In this document: positions 7,057-15,643 of the stretch, piece after piece
How the letters are laid out: the number at the start of each line of letters is the position of its first letter
Position numbering within the stretch: the first letter of the stretch is position 1
Origin: a bacterium 1XD42-1
GTDB lineage: Bacteria; Bacillota; Clostridia; Oscillospirales; Ruminococcaceae
Assembly (NCBI GenBank): GCA_003612625.1
Contig: RAZJ01000017.1
Coordinates: 1 to 56,903 of the forward strand
Reading direction: 5' to 3'
DNA length: 56,903 nt
Position numbers and translations under genes: made by a program
The notes under the pieces: generated by a model
Seen by the model: the letters and a program-made list of their open reading frames with translations, nothing else
The model's database searches: none
Told to the model about the DNA's origin: nothing

Positions 7057-7219
7057 ACGGAAATTGACGGTCAGGGTAACGCCGCAGACGGCTTATAACC
7101 TTGAACGTTTGGCGGCAATGGCAGGCGTAAAGGGGCCGGGGCGCGTGGTTGACAAGCTGGTACGGGAAAAGATGCTTGCATTGCGCCCGCAGCAGGAAAA
7201 GCGGGGCGGTTGCCTGTAA
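7040..7219 (+). CDS. Ribbon-helix-helix-like small protein
   Basis: 59 residues from ATG at 7040. The layout is a basic start, a beta strand (KLTVRVTPQTAYNLERLAAM) and a second helix (GPGRVVDKLVREKMLAL), as in Arc/CopG-type ribbon-helix-helix DNA-binding proteins. Probably a DNA-binding accessory or regulator; target unknown. Confidence 0.5.
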   Translation: MKKQHKRKLTVRVTPQTAYNLERLAAMAGVKGPGRVVDKLVREKMLALRPQQEKRGGCL

Positions 7220-7261
7220 AAATCAACGCCCGTTGAGCGGGTACAGAATTGGGGTGAAATC

Positions 7262-7951
7262 GTGTTTGAGCTAAACCGCCTATACAACGTGGATTGCATG
7301 GAGGGTATGAAAGAGATACCGGACGGCTATTTTCAGCTTGCCATTATAGACCCGCCCTATGGAATCGGGGAAAGCGGGAAAAAGAATAAATCCCGCAGTT
7401 GTTTAGCGGCTTCGCAGGATTACGCCCCCTATTTCGGCGGGGACAGGGACGCGCCGCCGCCTGAATACTTTACAGAATTGCGGCGGGTTTCCCGCAATCA
7501 AATTATATTCGGCGCAAACCATTTTATCAGCCGGATACCGTTTGATAGCGCGTGCTGGATTGTATGGGACAAGGAAAACGGGCAGACGGATTTTGCCGAC
7601 TGTGAATTAGCATGGACAAGTTTCAAGAGCGCCGCACGGCTTTTCCGGTTCAAATGGCACGGCATGTTGCAAGAGGACATGCGAAACAAGGAAATCCGCA
7701 TACACCCAAACCAAAAGCCGGTCAAACTGTATGAATGGATTTTGACCCGGTATGCGCAGCGGGGGGACCGGATATTAGACACACACGCCGGAAGCGCAAG
7801 CTCTTTGATTGCATGTTACAATTTGGGCTTTGATTTTTTGGGATTCGAGATAGACAAGGGCTATTTTGAAAAAGCGCGGCGGCGGCTGGAGGATGAACAA
7901 GCGCAGATGCGCCTTTCAGATTATACAGACGAAAAGGGGCGTGTTCTATGA
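7262..7951 (+). CDS. DNA (amino) methyltransferase
   Basis: 229 residues from GTG. The catalytic motif DPPYGIG is at residues 30-36, and the AdoMet-binding motif (LDTHAGSASSLIACYNLGFD) is near the C-terminus. This order (catalytic before AdoMet site) marks the beta-type N6-adenine or N4-cytosine methyltransferases. No restriction gene lies beside it, so it is an orphan phage methylase that probably protects phage DNA from host restriction. The recognition sequence cannot be told from sequence alone. Its stop overlaps the next start. Confidence 0.88.
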   Translation: MFELNRLYNVDCMEGMKEIPDGYFQLAIIDPPYGIGESGKKNKSRSCLAASQDYAPYFGGDRDAPPPEYFTELRRVSRNQIIFGANHFISRIPFDSACWIVWDKENGQTDFADCELAWTSFKSAARLFRFKWHGMLQEDMRNKEIRIHPNQKPVKLYEWILTRYAQRGDRILDTHAGSASSLIACYNLGFDFLGFEIDKGYFEKARRRLEDEQAQMRLSDYTDEKGRVL

Positions 7952-8259
7952 ACAGGTGCGAACGGTGCGGAAAGGCCGTGCCGGATGGGTTGCCGATATG
8001 CCCGGAATGCCTGAAATTAGCGGGCGCGGGTAAAGTGGAGATTTCGGCGGCGGAGGAATTGCGGGACATAGCCGCAATTTTGAGCATTGAGGCCGGAACC
8101 GATGCGAATATAAAAGAGGCTTTGCAGGGCATTTTGAACATTGCCGCAAGGCTGGAAAGGAGCGTTTCAGATGGCGAAAAAGAAGAAAAAACAGCGGCGC
8201 AGCAGAACGGGGGCGGGACCATGGCGCAGGCAGCGGCCCGCCGCCAGGGTACGGAATAA
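7948..8259 (+). CDS. Zinc-knuckle phage protein
   Basis: 103 residues, starting MNRCERCGKAVPDGLPICPE: two CxxC pairs within 20 residues form a likely zinc ribbon. A helical segment follows (EELRDIAAILSIEAGTDANI). The last 30 residues are low complexity and overlap the next gene by 89 bp in another frame. Function unknown. Confidence 0.55.
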   Translation: MNRCERCGKAVPDGLPICPECLKLAGAGKVEISAAEELRDIAAILSIEAGTDANIKEALQGILNIAARLERSVSDGEKEEKTAAQQNGGGTMAQAAARRQGTE

Positions 8260-8437
8260 GCCCGCCCCGGCCCCCGTGCCGGTCAATCCCTTAATAGCAC
8301 AGATGCGCATTATAGCGGCTTTGGAGCGGGTGCGGGGGAATACCCCGGCAAACCTGCAAACGGCCTTACAGCAGGCGCAGCGCGTGGCGCAGAGGGTACA
8401 GGAACGCAAAGACGGGCAAGGGGGCGGTAGACAATGA
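8171..8437 (+). CDS. Basic small phage protein
   Basis: 88 residues from ATG at 8171 with a good ribosome site (GAAAGGAG) upstream. The first 40 residues are very rich in Lys, Arg, Pro and Ala (MAKKKKKQRRSRTGAGP), then a helical region (PLIAQMRIIAALERVRGNTP). Nucleic-acid binding is likely from charge. It overlaps the previous gene by 89 bp; both have ribosome sites or coupling, so both may be translated. Confidence 0.5.
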   Translation: MAKKKKKQRRSRTGAGPWRRQRPAARVRNKPAPAPVPVNPLIAQMRIIAALERVRGNTPANLQTALQQAQRVAQRVQERKDGQGGGRQ

Positions 8438-9027
8438 AAATTAAATCCATCGTTTCTATCTGCAAGCGGGAAAAGCGGTTTTGCCTTTTTGATGATGAAC
8501 GAATGGAAAGCGCGGTGCAATGGCTGGGGGACGGTAGCGCCGTTTACCCGCTCTTGAAAATGCCGCCTTTGGACAAGGAAAGCATTTTTGCCGTATTTGA
8601 CATACCGGATAAGCAGGCAAGCAAAATGTTTGTGCGGCAAGAGCCGTTGCCGGTGAGCATTGATTTCCGGGACGCGGTGGAATGTGAAAATGTGCTTAAA
8701 CTGGATGAAATGGAAATCGGCTTTGCGGGCCGGGTATTGCAGCCGCTCCACACGTCGCAGGGGCTTCAATTCATCGACACAAAGTATTTAGAGCCGCTGG
8801 CAGAATACAAGGATATGTTGGCATTGTATGAGCGGACGGACACAAGCGGGCAAACGTACATAGCCGCAAAAAACGGTTTAATCCTTGTTGCGGTGATAAT
8901 GCCCTTTGATGCAATCAACGAAAAATTTGTGCAGCAGCTTCAGGCATTTACAAGGGATTGCAAAGTTGCCCTTGAAATCAAACAGGAGCGGGAGCGGCAG
9001 AACGGGCAGGGGGCGGCGGACAGGTGA
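8434..9027 (+). CDS. Phage protein, unknown function
   Basis: 197 residues, coupled by ATGA overlap to the gene before and by the same kind of overlap to the ASCH gene after. Mixed alpha-beta sequence, beginning MKIKSIVSICKREKRFCLFD. Such proteins recur in early regions of clostridial prophages without known role. No catalytic motif seen. Confidence 0.6.
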   Translation: MKIKSIVSICKREKRFCLFDDERMESAVQWLGDGSAVYPLLKMPPLDKESIFAVFDIPDKQASKMFVRQEPLPVSIDFRDAVECENVLKLDEMEIGFAGRVLQPLHTSQGLQFIDTKYLEPLAEYKDMLALYERTDTSGQTYIAAKNGLILVAVIMPFDAINEKFVQQLQAFTRDCKVALEIKQERERQNGQGAADR

Positions 9028-9410
9028 AAGCATTTACTGTTTATCAGCCTTACGCATACGCGATTGTAGCGGGCTTAAAAGGCTATGAAACCCGCCCGCG
9101 CCGCACACACATTCGGGGCCGGGTAGCGGTTCACGCCGGAAAAGGAAAACCGCAATTTGTGTCTATGCCGGTGAGCATAGCCCTTCCTGAATCGGCGGTG
9201 CTGCATTATGGCGCGGTATTGGGGATGGTTGAAATTGTCGATTGCGTCCCCGTGGAGGACCTTATAGGTAAACTGTCCGAGCGGGAGCGGGTTTTAGGCG
9301 ATTACACGCCGGGGCGGTTCGCGTGGGTGCTAAAAAACCCGGTTATGTTTGACCGGCCTATACCGGTGCGGGGTTTTCAAGGCTGGTGGAATTGGGAAAA
9401 CGAACAATAG
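9024..9410 (+). CDS. ASCH-domain protein
   Basis: 128 residues from GTG. The N-terminal MKAFTVYQPYAYAIVAGLKG, then ETRPRR and RGRVAVHAGK, are the hallmarks of the ASCH (PUA-like) fold: a strand, the conserved W/Y-P-A-I-G-like turn and the KxxETR motif. ASCH proteins bind or process RNA or modified nucleotides; in phages the role is not defined. The C-terminus ends FQGWWNWENEQ, typical of phage members. Confidence 0.75.
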   Translation: MKAFTVYQPYAYAIVAGLKGYETRPRRTHIRGRVAVHAGKGKPQFVSMPVSIALPESAVLHYGAVLGMVEIVDCVPVEDLIGKLSERERVLGDYTPGRFAWVLKNPVMFDRPIPVRGFQGWWNWENEQ

Positions 9411-9474
9411 GCGCTTTTTCAAAGCGGGATAATCCCCGGCGCAGGGGCGGAAATACAAAAAGGAGGTTTGAACA

Positions 9475-10287
9475 GTGGTTACTATTTCCATTATCAACTT
9501 GAAAGGCGGGGTTGCAAAGACCCTTTCGGCGGTCAATATGGCGCACATTTTGGCAACGGTACATAGCAAGCGGGTTCTGCTTGTAGACAATGACAAGCAG
9601 GGCAACGCCTCTAAAATGTTCGGTCTGCATAGCTATGAGGAAATGAGCGTTGCGGAGGTATTGACCGATAAGGCCCCGGATATGGGGGCAATCATAGCGC
9701 CGACACGGTACGAAAATCTTGACCTTATCCCCGCAAATATGAATCTGCTTCGGGCAAACCTTGCCGTTATGGTAGATAATACCCGCCAGAGGGAAACGCG
9801 GTTTAGAAAGGCTTTCAGGGCAATTTCCGGGGATTATGATTTCTGTATCATTGACAACGCGCCGGATATTAACATCAGCACGATAAACGCCCTTGTAGCG
9901 TCCGATGATGTGATTATCCCGATTAAAATTGACAAATTCGCCTTTGACGGTTTGGCAGAGCTGAAGGAACAGATAGAGAACACGCAGGAGGACCTAAACC
10001 CGGCCTTGCGGTTGCGGGGATGCCTTGTAACGTCCTATCAGCGCAACGATGTAAACGCGCAGGGGGAAGAATGGTTGCGGACACAGCGGGATTTCCCCGT
10101 ATTTGCAACCCATATCCGCCGCACGGAAAAAGTGGACGAAAGCACATTTGCCGCAGCGCCTATTATTGAGTATTCGCGGCGGTGCGGCGCGGCGGCAGAC
10201 TACCTGCAATTTGTCCGGGAATATCTGCAAATGTTGTCCGATTCGGACACAACCGGAAAGGGGGCCGCGCAGCATGGGAAAGTTTAA
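9475..10287 (+). CDS. parA: ParA-family partition ATPase
   Basis: 270 residues from GTG after AAGGAGG. The deviant Walker A motif KGGVAKT is at residues 10-16, with Walker B-like FCIIDNAPD near residue 123. These mark ParA/Soj ATPases that move ParB-bound DNA. The partner parB follows with a 14-bp overlap. A partition pair in a phage usually means the prophage can persist as an extrachromosomal plasmid, at least for part of its life. No additional DNA-binding N-terminal domain is present, so this is a short type Ib-like ParA. Confidence 0.9.
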   Translation: MVTISIINLKGGVAKTLSAVNMAHILATVHSKRVLLVDNDKQGNASKMFGLHSYEEMSVAEVLTDKAPDMGAIIAPTRYENLDLIPANMNLLRANLAVMVDNTRQRETRFRKAFRAISGDYDFCIIDNAPDINISTINALVASDDVIIPIKIDKFAFDGLAELKEQIENTQEDLNPALRLRGCLVTSYQRNDVNAQGEEWLRTQRDFPVFATHIRRTEKVDESTFAAAPIIEYSRRCGAAADYLQFVREYLQMLSDSDTTGKGAAQHGKV

Positions 10288-11434
10288 CCTTGTGGACCTA
10301 TTGAACGGGGCCGGGGAACAGGCAGAGCGGCAGGAAACGGCGCGGACGGAGGCCCGCCCCCAAAAGCCGCCCTATAAAATCGTTGCTTTGAGCGTGTTTG
10401 ACCTTGTACCGTCTGAAGGGAATTTCTATTCCATTGACGAAATCGAAAAACTGAAACGGGACATTGAGTTAGCGGGTGGAGTGAAGCAGAATTTAACCGT
10501 TACCCCGCTTGATGGTGGAAAATATAAGATTTTAGCGGGACACCGCCGCCGCCGCGCCTGTTTGGAACTTGTGGAGGAAGGAAAGCGGGAATATGAGCTT
10601 ATCCCATGCGGGATTGAGCCGCGGCAGCAGGACAGCGAAATGCAGGAAATCCGGGAAGAACTGCTTATCATTACCACCAATTCACAGCGGGAAAAAACGG
10701 ATTGGGACCGGGTGCAGGAAGCAAAGCATTTGCACGATGTATTGCGGCGGTACAAGGCCCGCGGCGGGAAATTGCCGGGGCGGTTGCGTGAGATTATCGC
10801 GGATACCCTGAATACGTCCGAAACGCAGATAGGCCGGATGGGGGCTATTGCTAAAAACCTGATACCGGAATTTCAAGAGGAAATGCGGGAAAAGCGGTTA
10901 GGAATTTCGGCGGCTTATGAGCTTTCCGGGATGCCGGAGGCACAGCAAAAGGCCGCTTTGGAGGAATACCGGGAAAAGGGCAGTTTTTCGGTAAACGATG
11001 CAAAGCAGCGGAAAGAAACAGACGCGCCGCCGCGCCGAAAGGTGCGCACGCTGGATGAAGCATTGAAAGAGCGCCAGCAGGAAAGCAGCGATTCAGACGG
11101 CGGAGCGGGACAAAAGACCCCGCCGCCCGCAATCTCCCCACAGCAGGAGCAGCCCCCGGCCCCCATTTCCCCGCCGCGCCCGCTCGATGAACCGACCGCC
11201 ACAGGGGGCGAGGAACAGCCCGCCGCCCCCGCTCCACAGGACCGGCCCGCGCCGGAATCGTCCGGGCGGCAGGATGGGGAGGAAAGCGAAATTGCCAGCA
11301 CTATAAACCGGCTGAATGATTTGTGCGCCTATTGCATGGACAAGGGGGAACAGTGTGACGGTTCAAGAGATTGGACCCTTGATGTAAAGGCGCTACTTTC
11401 GGCAATCGAACGGTTAGGGGGCGAAACAGAATGA
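10274..11434 (+). CDS. parB: ParB/Spo0J-family partition protein
   Basis: 386 residues from ATG at 10274. The N-terminal ParB domain shows ILAGHRRRRACLELVEEGK (the GxRRxxA box), then the SQREKTDWDRVQEAKHL region and a helix-turn-helix (LNTSETQIGRMGAIAKNL). A Pro/Gln/Ala-rich linker of about 90 residues follows (residues about 260-350), then a short C-terminal domain with CAYCMDKGEQCDG, a possible metal-binding loop. Together with ParA it should segregate the phage genome; ParB boxes are now known to include CTP clamp activity. The parS site is not identified. Confidence 0.88.
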   Translation: MGKFNLVDLLNGAGEQAERQETARTEARPQKPPYKIVALSVFDLVPSEGNFYSIDEIEKLKRDIELAGGVKQNLTVTPLDGGKYKILAGHRRRRACLELVEEGKREYELIPCGIEPRQQDSEMQEIREELLIITTNSQREKTDWDRVQEAKHLHDVLRRYKARGGKLPGRLREIIADTLNTSETQIGRMGAIAKNLIPEFQEEMREKRLGISAAYELSGMPEAQQKAALEEYREKGSFSVNDAKQRKETDAPPRRKVRTLDEALKERQQESSDSDGGAGQKTPPPAISPQQEQPPAPISPPRPLDEPTATGGEEQPAAPAPQDRPAPESSGRQDGEESEIASTINRLNDLCAYCMDKGEQCDGSRDWTLDVKALLSAIERLGGETE

Positions 11435-11799
11435 ACGGGTATGCGCAGGGGTTCAATATTTCCGGTGAGGAAATAGCGGTTTTTGTCAGAGTGGCAAGGA
11501 AAGCGGCGGACGTAATGAACATATCAATTTCGGAGCTTTTCGGGAAGTTGGAGAGTTACGCCCGCGCAATGGAGGCAATAGGGGCATTTTTTGACAGCAT
11601 ATTAAATGCCATTCGGGAAACGGTGGACGATTTGGCGGACATTATGCAGGAAATAGCGGTTTTGGAGTTGCCTCCGCCGTTGTCAAAGCTGGAAAGGCTA
11701 TGGAGAGCGCAGCGCCGCCGCGCAGAGCGGGAGCGAATGCGGGTTTTCCTGAAATATCTTGAATTTCTCTTTGTTATCAGGAAATATAAACCACCTTAG
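11431..11799 (+). CDS. Phage protein, unknown function
   Basis: 122 residues, coupled to parB by ATGA overlap. Entirely helical in appearance, with a basic C-terminal segment (RAQRRRAERERMRVFLKYLE). It precedes the late-regulator gene. No family recognised. Confidence 0.55.
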   Translation: MNGYAQGFNISGEEIAVFVRVARKAADVMNISISELFGKLESYARAMEAIGAFFDSILNAIRETVDDLADIMQEIAVLELPPPLSKLERLWRAQRRRAERERMRVFLKYLEFLFVIRKYKPP

Positions 11800-11816
11800 A
11801 AACGGGAGCGAGTACA

Positions 11817-12236
11817 ATGACATTAAATCAGCTTGAACAATACCGGGATTTGTCAAAAGAAGTGCAAATGCTGGAACAGCGGATAGCGGATCTTGAAAAC
11901 AGCCCGAAAGCCTTTGTTTCGGATTCGGTGATAGCGTCCGCACAGTGTATCCCCTATCAGCCGCACACGGTCACAATACAGGGGTACGGTAATCAACAGC
12001 AGGATAAAATAAACGCCTTGCGGGTGAAGTACATACAGCGGCGGCAGCAGCTCTATAAACAGATGGTAGAAATTGAATCCTTTGTTGACGGGCTGAAGGA
12101 TAGCCGGTTGCGGCAGATTATAGAATATCGGTACGTTAAAGGAATGCCGTGGAACGCGGTTGCGAAGAACGTATACGGTTATCCGAGCGGGGACGCGGCC
12201 CGCAAAGCGGTAACAAGATTTTTTGAAAAATTTTGA
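11817..12236 (+). CDS. DUF1492/RinA-like late transcription regulator
   Basis: 139 residues. The N-terminal half is a coiled coil (LEQYRDLSKEVQMLEQRIAD). The C-terminal half has the sigma-region-4-like helix-turn-helix (LRQIIEYRYVKGMPWNAVAK, then a recognition helix ending AVTRFFEKF). Proteins of this type sit just upstream of terminase genes in Gram-positive phages and turn on late transcription; RinA is the studied relative. The tandem GTCCGTTTT repeats directly downstream could be its target. Role is inferred from family and position. Confidence 0.75.
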   Translation: MTLNQLEQYRDLSKEVQMLEQRIADLENSPKAFVSDSVIASAQCIPYQPHTVTIQGYGNQQQDKINALRVKYIQRRQQLYKQMVEIESFVDGLKDSRLRQIIEYRYVKGMPWNAVAKNVYGYPSGDAARKAVTRFFEKF

Positions 12237-12240
12237 TTCT

Positions 12241-12313
12241 GTCCGTTTTGTCCGTTTTTGATGTGGTATATTTGTATTGTGAAAGTGGGCCGGAAAAAAT
12301 CCGGTCCGCTTTT
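12241..12313 (+). promoter_or_regulatory. Late-gene control region: tandem repeat, promoter-like site, terminator hairpin
   Basis: GTCCGTTTT occurs twice head-to-tail at 12241-12258, followed 10 bp later by TATATT (about 12268-12273). About 20 bp further, GGCCGGA and TCCGGTCC flank an A-rich loop and precede a T-run (12288-12315). A repeated activator site, a -10 element and a terminator in this order fit an activator-controlled, possibly antiterminated late promoter. Confidence 0.5.
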
Positions 12314-12375
12314 TTGCGCCTTCCGCGCTGGATGCAGGGGGCAAAACGCGAAAACAAATGAAGGGGGCGGCAGCT

Positions 12376-13167
12376 TTGGGCAGACCGCGGGACCCGCGCA
12401 GGGACGCGGCGAAAGACCTTTTTCTTGCAAGGCGGGGGAATATCACCACAAAAGAGCTTGCAGAAAAAGCGGGCGTTCCAGATAGTACAATCCGCAAATG
12501 GAAAAGCCTTGACGGGTGGCAAGCGGCCCTTGATAAGCAGAAATCAAAACGGCGGCGGGGCGGACAGCCCGGAAATAAAAATGCCGTTGGAGCGGGTGCG
12601 CCTATCGGCAACCGCAACGCTGAAACGCATGGGGCATACAGTACGGTCCACCTTGACGATTTGAGCGACGAGGACCGGCAGTATATAGAATCTATCGGCC
12701 TTGACAGCGCGGAAAACATGACGCGGGAATTACAGCTATTGACCGCAAAAGAAAGGGACCTTAGACGGCGTATAAAGGCGCTGGAAGATGAAACAGCGGA
12801 TACCCTGCATACAGACAAGGTTATAGAAATGCTTACGCCACAGGGCCAGCAGGACGGCCAACAGGACAGCCAGGGGGACAGCGGCACGGGGGAATCCCTT
12901 AAAACAGCAATGCGCACGGTGATAAAGTCAAGCCCTTTTGACCGGGCTATGAAGCTGGAAGCAGAGCTTAACAAAATCCACGGGCGCATTATCAAGCTGA
13001 TAGACAGTATAAAGGGCTATGAGATGGAGGCCCGCCGCCTTGAATTGGAGGAACGGCGGTTCCGGTTCGCAAAGCAGCGTGCAACAGGTGAATACAACAT
13101 AGACCCGAACACAGGTGAAATAGACGATACACAAGACCATGACGGCGAGGAAGGCCCGGAGCTGTGA
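12376..13167 (+). CDS. Terminase small subunit-like protein (YqaS type)
   Basis: 263 residues from TTG at 12376, spaced after AAGGGGGCGG (an ATG at 12358 is in frame but precedes that site). The N-terminus LGRPRDPRRDAAKDLFLARR and the helix-turn-helix (ITTKELAEKAGVPDSTIRKW) match the small-subunit group that recognises phage DNA ends. A basic linker (QKSKRRRGGQPGNKNAVGAG) and a long coiled coil follow. It lies two genes before the large subunit, with a second, Nu1-like candidate between. Either could be the functional packaging initiator. Confidence 0.7.
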   Translation: MGRPRDPRRDAAKDLFLARRGNITTKELAEKAGVPDSTIRKWKSLDGWQAALDKQKSKRRRGGQPGNKNAVGAGAPIGNRNAETHGAYSTVHLDDLSDEDRQYIESIGLDSAENMTRELQLLTAKERDLRRRIKALEDETADTLHTDKVIEMLTPQGQQDGQQDSQGDSGTGESLKTAMRTVIKSSPFDRAMKLEAELNKIHGRIIKLIDSIKGYEMEARRLELEERRFRFAKQRATGEYNIDPNTGEIDDTQDHDGEEGPEL

Positions 13168-13323
13168 GGCGCGGGCAATAGGTTCTTTCGGCGGCTGGGC
13201 AGCCTTGCGGGTACGCGACGCCCGGCGTTTTTCCAGTTGCGAAAAAATTTTGAACACTTCCGGGAACGCCGGAAAATTTTTTAAGGGGGTGCGTCAAAGA
13301 AAACGGGCAAAGGGGGCGGGGGC
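13168..13323. other. Intergenic region before Nu1-like gene, candidate cos/packaging site
   Basis: No gene is supported here. It has several short dyads (GGCTGGGCAGCC, TACGCG and CGCCCGGCG blocks near 13190-13220; CCGGGAACGCCGG near 13261). Lambda-type terminases (Nu1/GpA) recognise cos just upstream of their genes, so position alone suggests a cos site. Confidence 0.3.
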
Positions 13324-13839
13324 TTGAAATTATACGATACAAAGCAGGTTGCGCGGTTTCTGGACATTACAGAACGCCGGGTGCGACAGTTGCGGGAGGA
13401 AGGTATTATTTCGGAGTTGCGCCCCGGCCTGTATGACCTGATAGACACAAACCACAGGTATATAAACTATTTGCGCAACCGAAACCCGGACAGCGGGGAA
13501 CGCATTGATTACAACGCGGAGCGGGCAAAGCTGGTAAAGGCAAAGCGGGAAAATGAAGAATACGATTTGCGCCTAAAACGGCGGGAATTGCACACTTCGG
13601 AGGAAATCGAGCGGGTAATAGAAACCCTGCTTATCAATTTCCGCAGCCGCCTTTCCTCTATCCCGTCCAAACTTGCGCCAGTATTGAGCAAAAAGAAGGA
13701 CACAGCGGAAATAGCAAGCCTGATAAAGTATCAGATAGACGAAGCATTAACGGAGCTTTCGGAATTTGAGGGAATGGAGGAAGCCGCAGATGATGAATAT
13801 AAGGCCGGAAACGCGGGACCTGTTCAAAAAGATATTTAA
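13324..13839 (+). CDS. Nu1-like terminase small subunit
   Basis: 171 residues from TTG after AAGGGGGCGGGGGC. It starts with a winged helix-turn-helix (LYDTKQVARFLDITERRVRQ) as in lambda Nu1/MerR-like proteins. A central helix rich in Lys and Glu follows (NAERAKLVKAKRENEEYDLR, LKRRELHTSEE), typical of phage Nu1 homologs. Its end overlaps the large terminase gene by 50 bp, the usual pairing of Nu1 with GpA. It should bind the packaging site and recruit the large subunit. Confidence 0.8.
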   Translation: MKLYDTKQVARFLDITERRVRQLREEGIISELRPGLYDLIDTNHRYINYLRNRNPDSGERIDYNAERAKLVKAKRENEEYDLRLKRRELHTSEEIERVIETLLINFRSRLSSIPSKLAPVLSKKKDTAEIASLIKYQIDEALTELSEFEGMEEAADDEYKAGNAGPVQKDI

Positions 13840-15643
13840 GGTTTTAGCGCCGCCCCCTAACATGACGCTTTCAGAGTGGGCGGACAAATACCGTTATCTT
13901 TCCCCGGAGGCGGCGGCGCGTCCGGGACGGTGGCATACAGAGAATACCCCGTATTTGCGGGAAATCATGGACGCGATTTCAGACACGGCGGTTAAAAAGG
14001 TTGTCGCAATGCTGGGGGCGCAGCTTGGAAAGACAGAGGGGTTAATCTTAAATACGATAGGTTACTATATGCACTTTGACCCGTCCCCAATTTTGGTAAT
14101 GCAGCCCACAATAGACCTGGGCGAAACCTTTTCAAAGGACCGCTTAACCCCTATGTTGCGGGATACCCCCGTATTGCGGGGAAAAGTCAACGATAAAAGC
14201 CGCAGCAGCGGGAACACGATATTAAAAAAGCATTTTCCGGGCGGGCATATCGCTATTGTGGGGGCCAATTCCCCTATTGGCTTGCGCAGCCGTCCGATTC
14301 GGATACTTCTTGCGGACGAAATAGACGGATACCCCGCCAGCGCCGGGGAGGATGGGGACCCGCTCTATCTTGTCAGCAAACGAATTGCAACCTTTTGGAA
14401 CAAAAAAGAAGTGTATGTGAGCACGCCAACATTGAAAGGCACGTCAAAAATTGAGCGGGAATACAACAACAGCACAATGGAAGAATGGTGCGTGCCTTGT
14501 CCGGTTTGCGGGGAACTGCAACCCCTGCAATGGAAACATGTCCTATTTGACGCAAACAATCTTGATGAAATTTCGTATTCATGCGAGAAATGCGGTTGCG
14601 TTTCCAGTGAAGCGGAATGGAAAGAGCATTTTACAGAGGGAAAATACATTGCGGCACACCCGGAGCGGGAAACACGGGGCTTTCATGTAAATTCCCTTGC
14701 GTCAATGTTCATGGATTGGAAAAAGATTGTGCAGGATTTTCTTACGGCGAATGAGGAAAAGAAAAAGGGCAATATCGAAACGCTGAAGGCATGGACAAAC
14801 CTAAACATGGCGGAAACGTGGGCAGACGGCGGCGAACAGGTAGACGAAGAAGCCCTGTTCAAGCGCCGGGAAAAGTATAATTGCGAGGTTCCCGCCGATG
14901 TGCTTTATTTGACCGCAGGCGTTGACACGCAGGATGATAGATTGGAAGCGGAGGTTGTCGGATGGGGCGTTGGCGCGGAAAGCTGGGGAATCCGGTATGC
15001 GGTTTTCTATGGCGATACCACGCAAGAAAAGGTATGGAACGAATTAGACGAATTTTTATTGCAGACCTTCGAGCGGGCGGACGGCGCAAAAATGAAAGTT
15101 ATTTGCACCTGCATTGACAGCGGCGGACACAGGGCAAATAACGTCTATAAATTCTGTAAAGCCCGCAGCGCCCGCAAAGTGTATGCTATTCGCGGGCAGG
15201 GCGGGGACGTTCCCTATATCAAGCGGCCCACCAAGAACAACCGCGAAAAGGCGTATTTGTTTACTTTGGGCGTAGATGCAGGAAAAGCAATCCTGTATGA
15301 CCGGCTGAAAGTAGAGCCGCCAGAGGATGAAACCGAAGAAACCGAGAGTATCCCCGGTTACTGCCATTTCCCGCGGGGCCGGGACCGTGGCTATACACGG
15401 GAATATTTCCGGGGGTTGACCGCAGAACACAAAGTTTTGACCTATAAAAAGGGCGTGCCGGTGTACGAATGGCGCATTAAGGACGCGGCCCACAAGCGGA
15501 ATGAGGCGTTGGACGTGCGCAATTATGCAACGGCAGCACTTGAAATCAGCAATGTAACATTGAAAAAGCCGAACAGCGCCGGGGCCGCAGCTCCAAAACG
15601 GCGGACGGGAAGGCGGCGGCGTTCTTCTGGAGGGGTGATTTAG
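13790..15643 (+). CDS. Terminase large subunit, GpA family
   Basis: 617 residues from ATG at 13790 (a second ATG follows at 13793), with GGAGGAAG upstream; an in-frame TTG at 13766 is less likely. The GpA signature is clear: LSEWADKYRYLSPEAAARPG near the start, ATPase-like MLGAQLGKTEG, Walker B-like LLADEIDGYP, a zinc-finger pair (CPVCGEL and CEKCGC), and a C-terminal nuclease region with VDTQDDRLEAEVVGWG. The enzyme cuts and pumps phage DNA into the prohead. It groups this phage with lambda-like cos packaging. Confidence 0.93.
   Translation: MMNIRPETRDLFKKIFKVLAPPPNMTLSEWADKYRYLSPEAAARPGRWHTENTPYLREIMDAISDTAVKKVVAMLGAQLGKTEGLILNTIGYYMHFDPSPILVMQPTIDLGETFSKDRLTPMLRDTPVLRGKVNDKSRSSGNTILKKHFPGGHIAIVGANSPIGLRSRPIRILLADEIDGYPASAGEDGDPLYLVSKRIATFWNKKEVYVSTPTLKGTSKIEREYNNSTMEEWCVPCPVCGELQPLQWKHVLFDANNLDEISYSCEKCGCVSSEAEWKEHFTEGKYIAAHPERETRGFHVNSLASMFMDWKKIVQDFLTANEEKKKGNIETLKAWTNLNMAETWADGGEQVDEEALFKRREKYNCEVPADVLYLTAGVDTQDDRLEAEVVGWGVGAESWGIRYAVFYGDTTQEKVWNELDEFLLQTFERADGAKMKVICTCIDSGGHRANNVYKFCKARSARKVYAIRGQGGDVPYIKRPTKNNREKAYLFTLGVDAGKAILYDRLKVEPPEDETEETESIPGYCHFPRGRDRGYTREYFRGLTAEHKVLTYKKGVPVYEWRIKDAAHKRNEALDVRNYATAALEISNVTLKKPNSAGAAAPKRRTGRRRRSSGGVI

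Noticed and set aside
13139..13327. 62-residue frame between terminase genes
   Set aside because: Starts inside the previous gene and has composition of an intergenic read-through; the region is more likely a packaging or leader segment.
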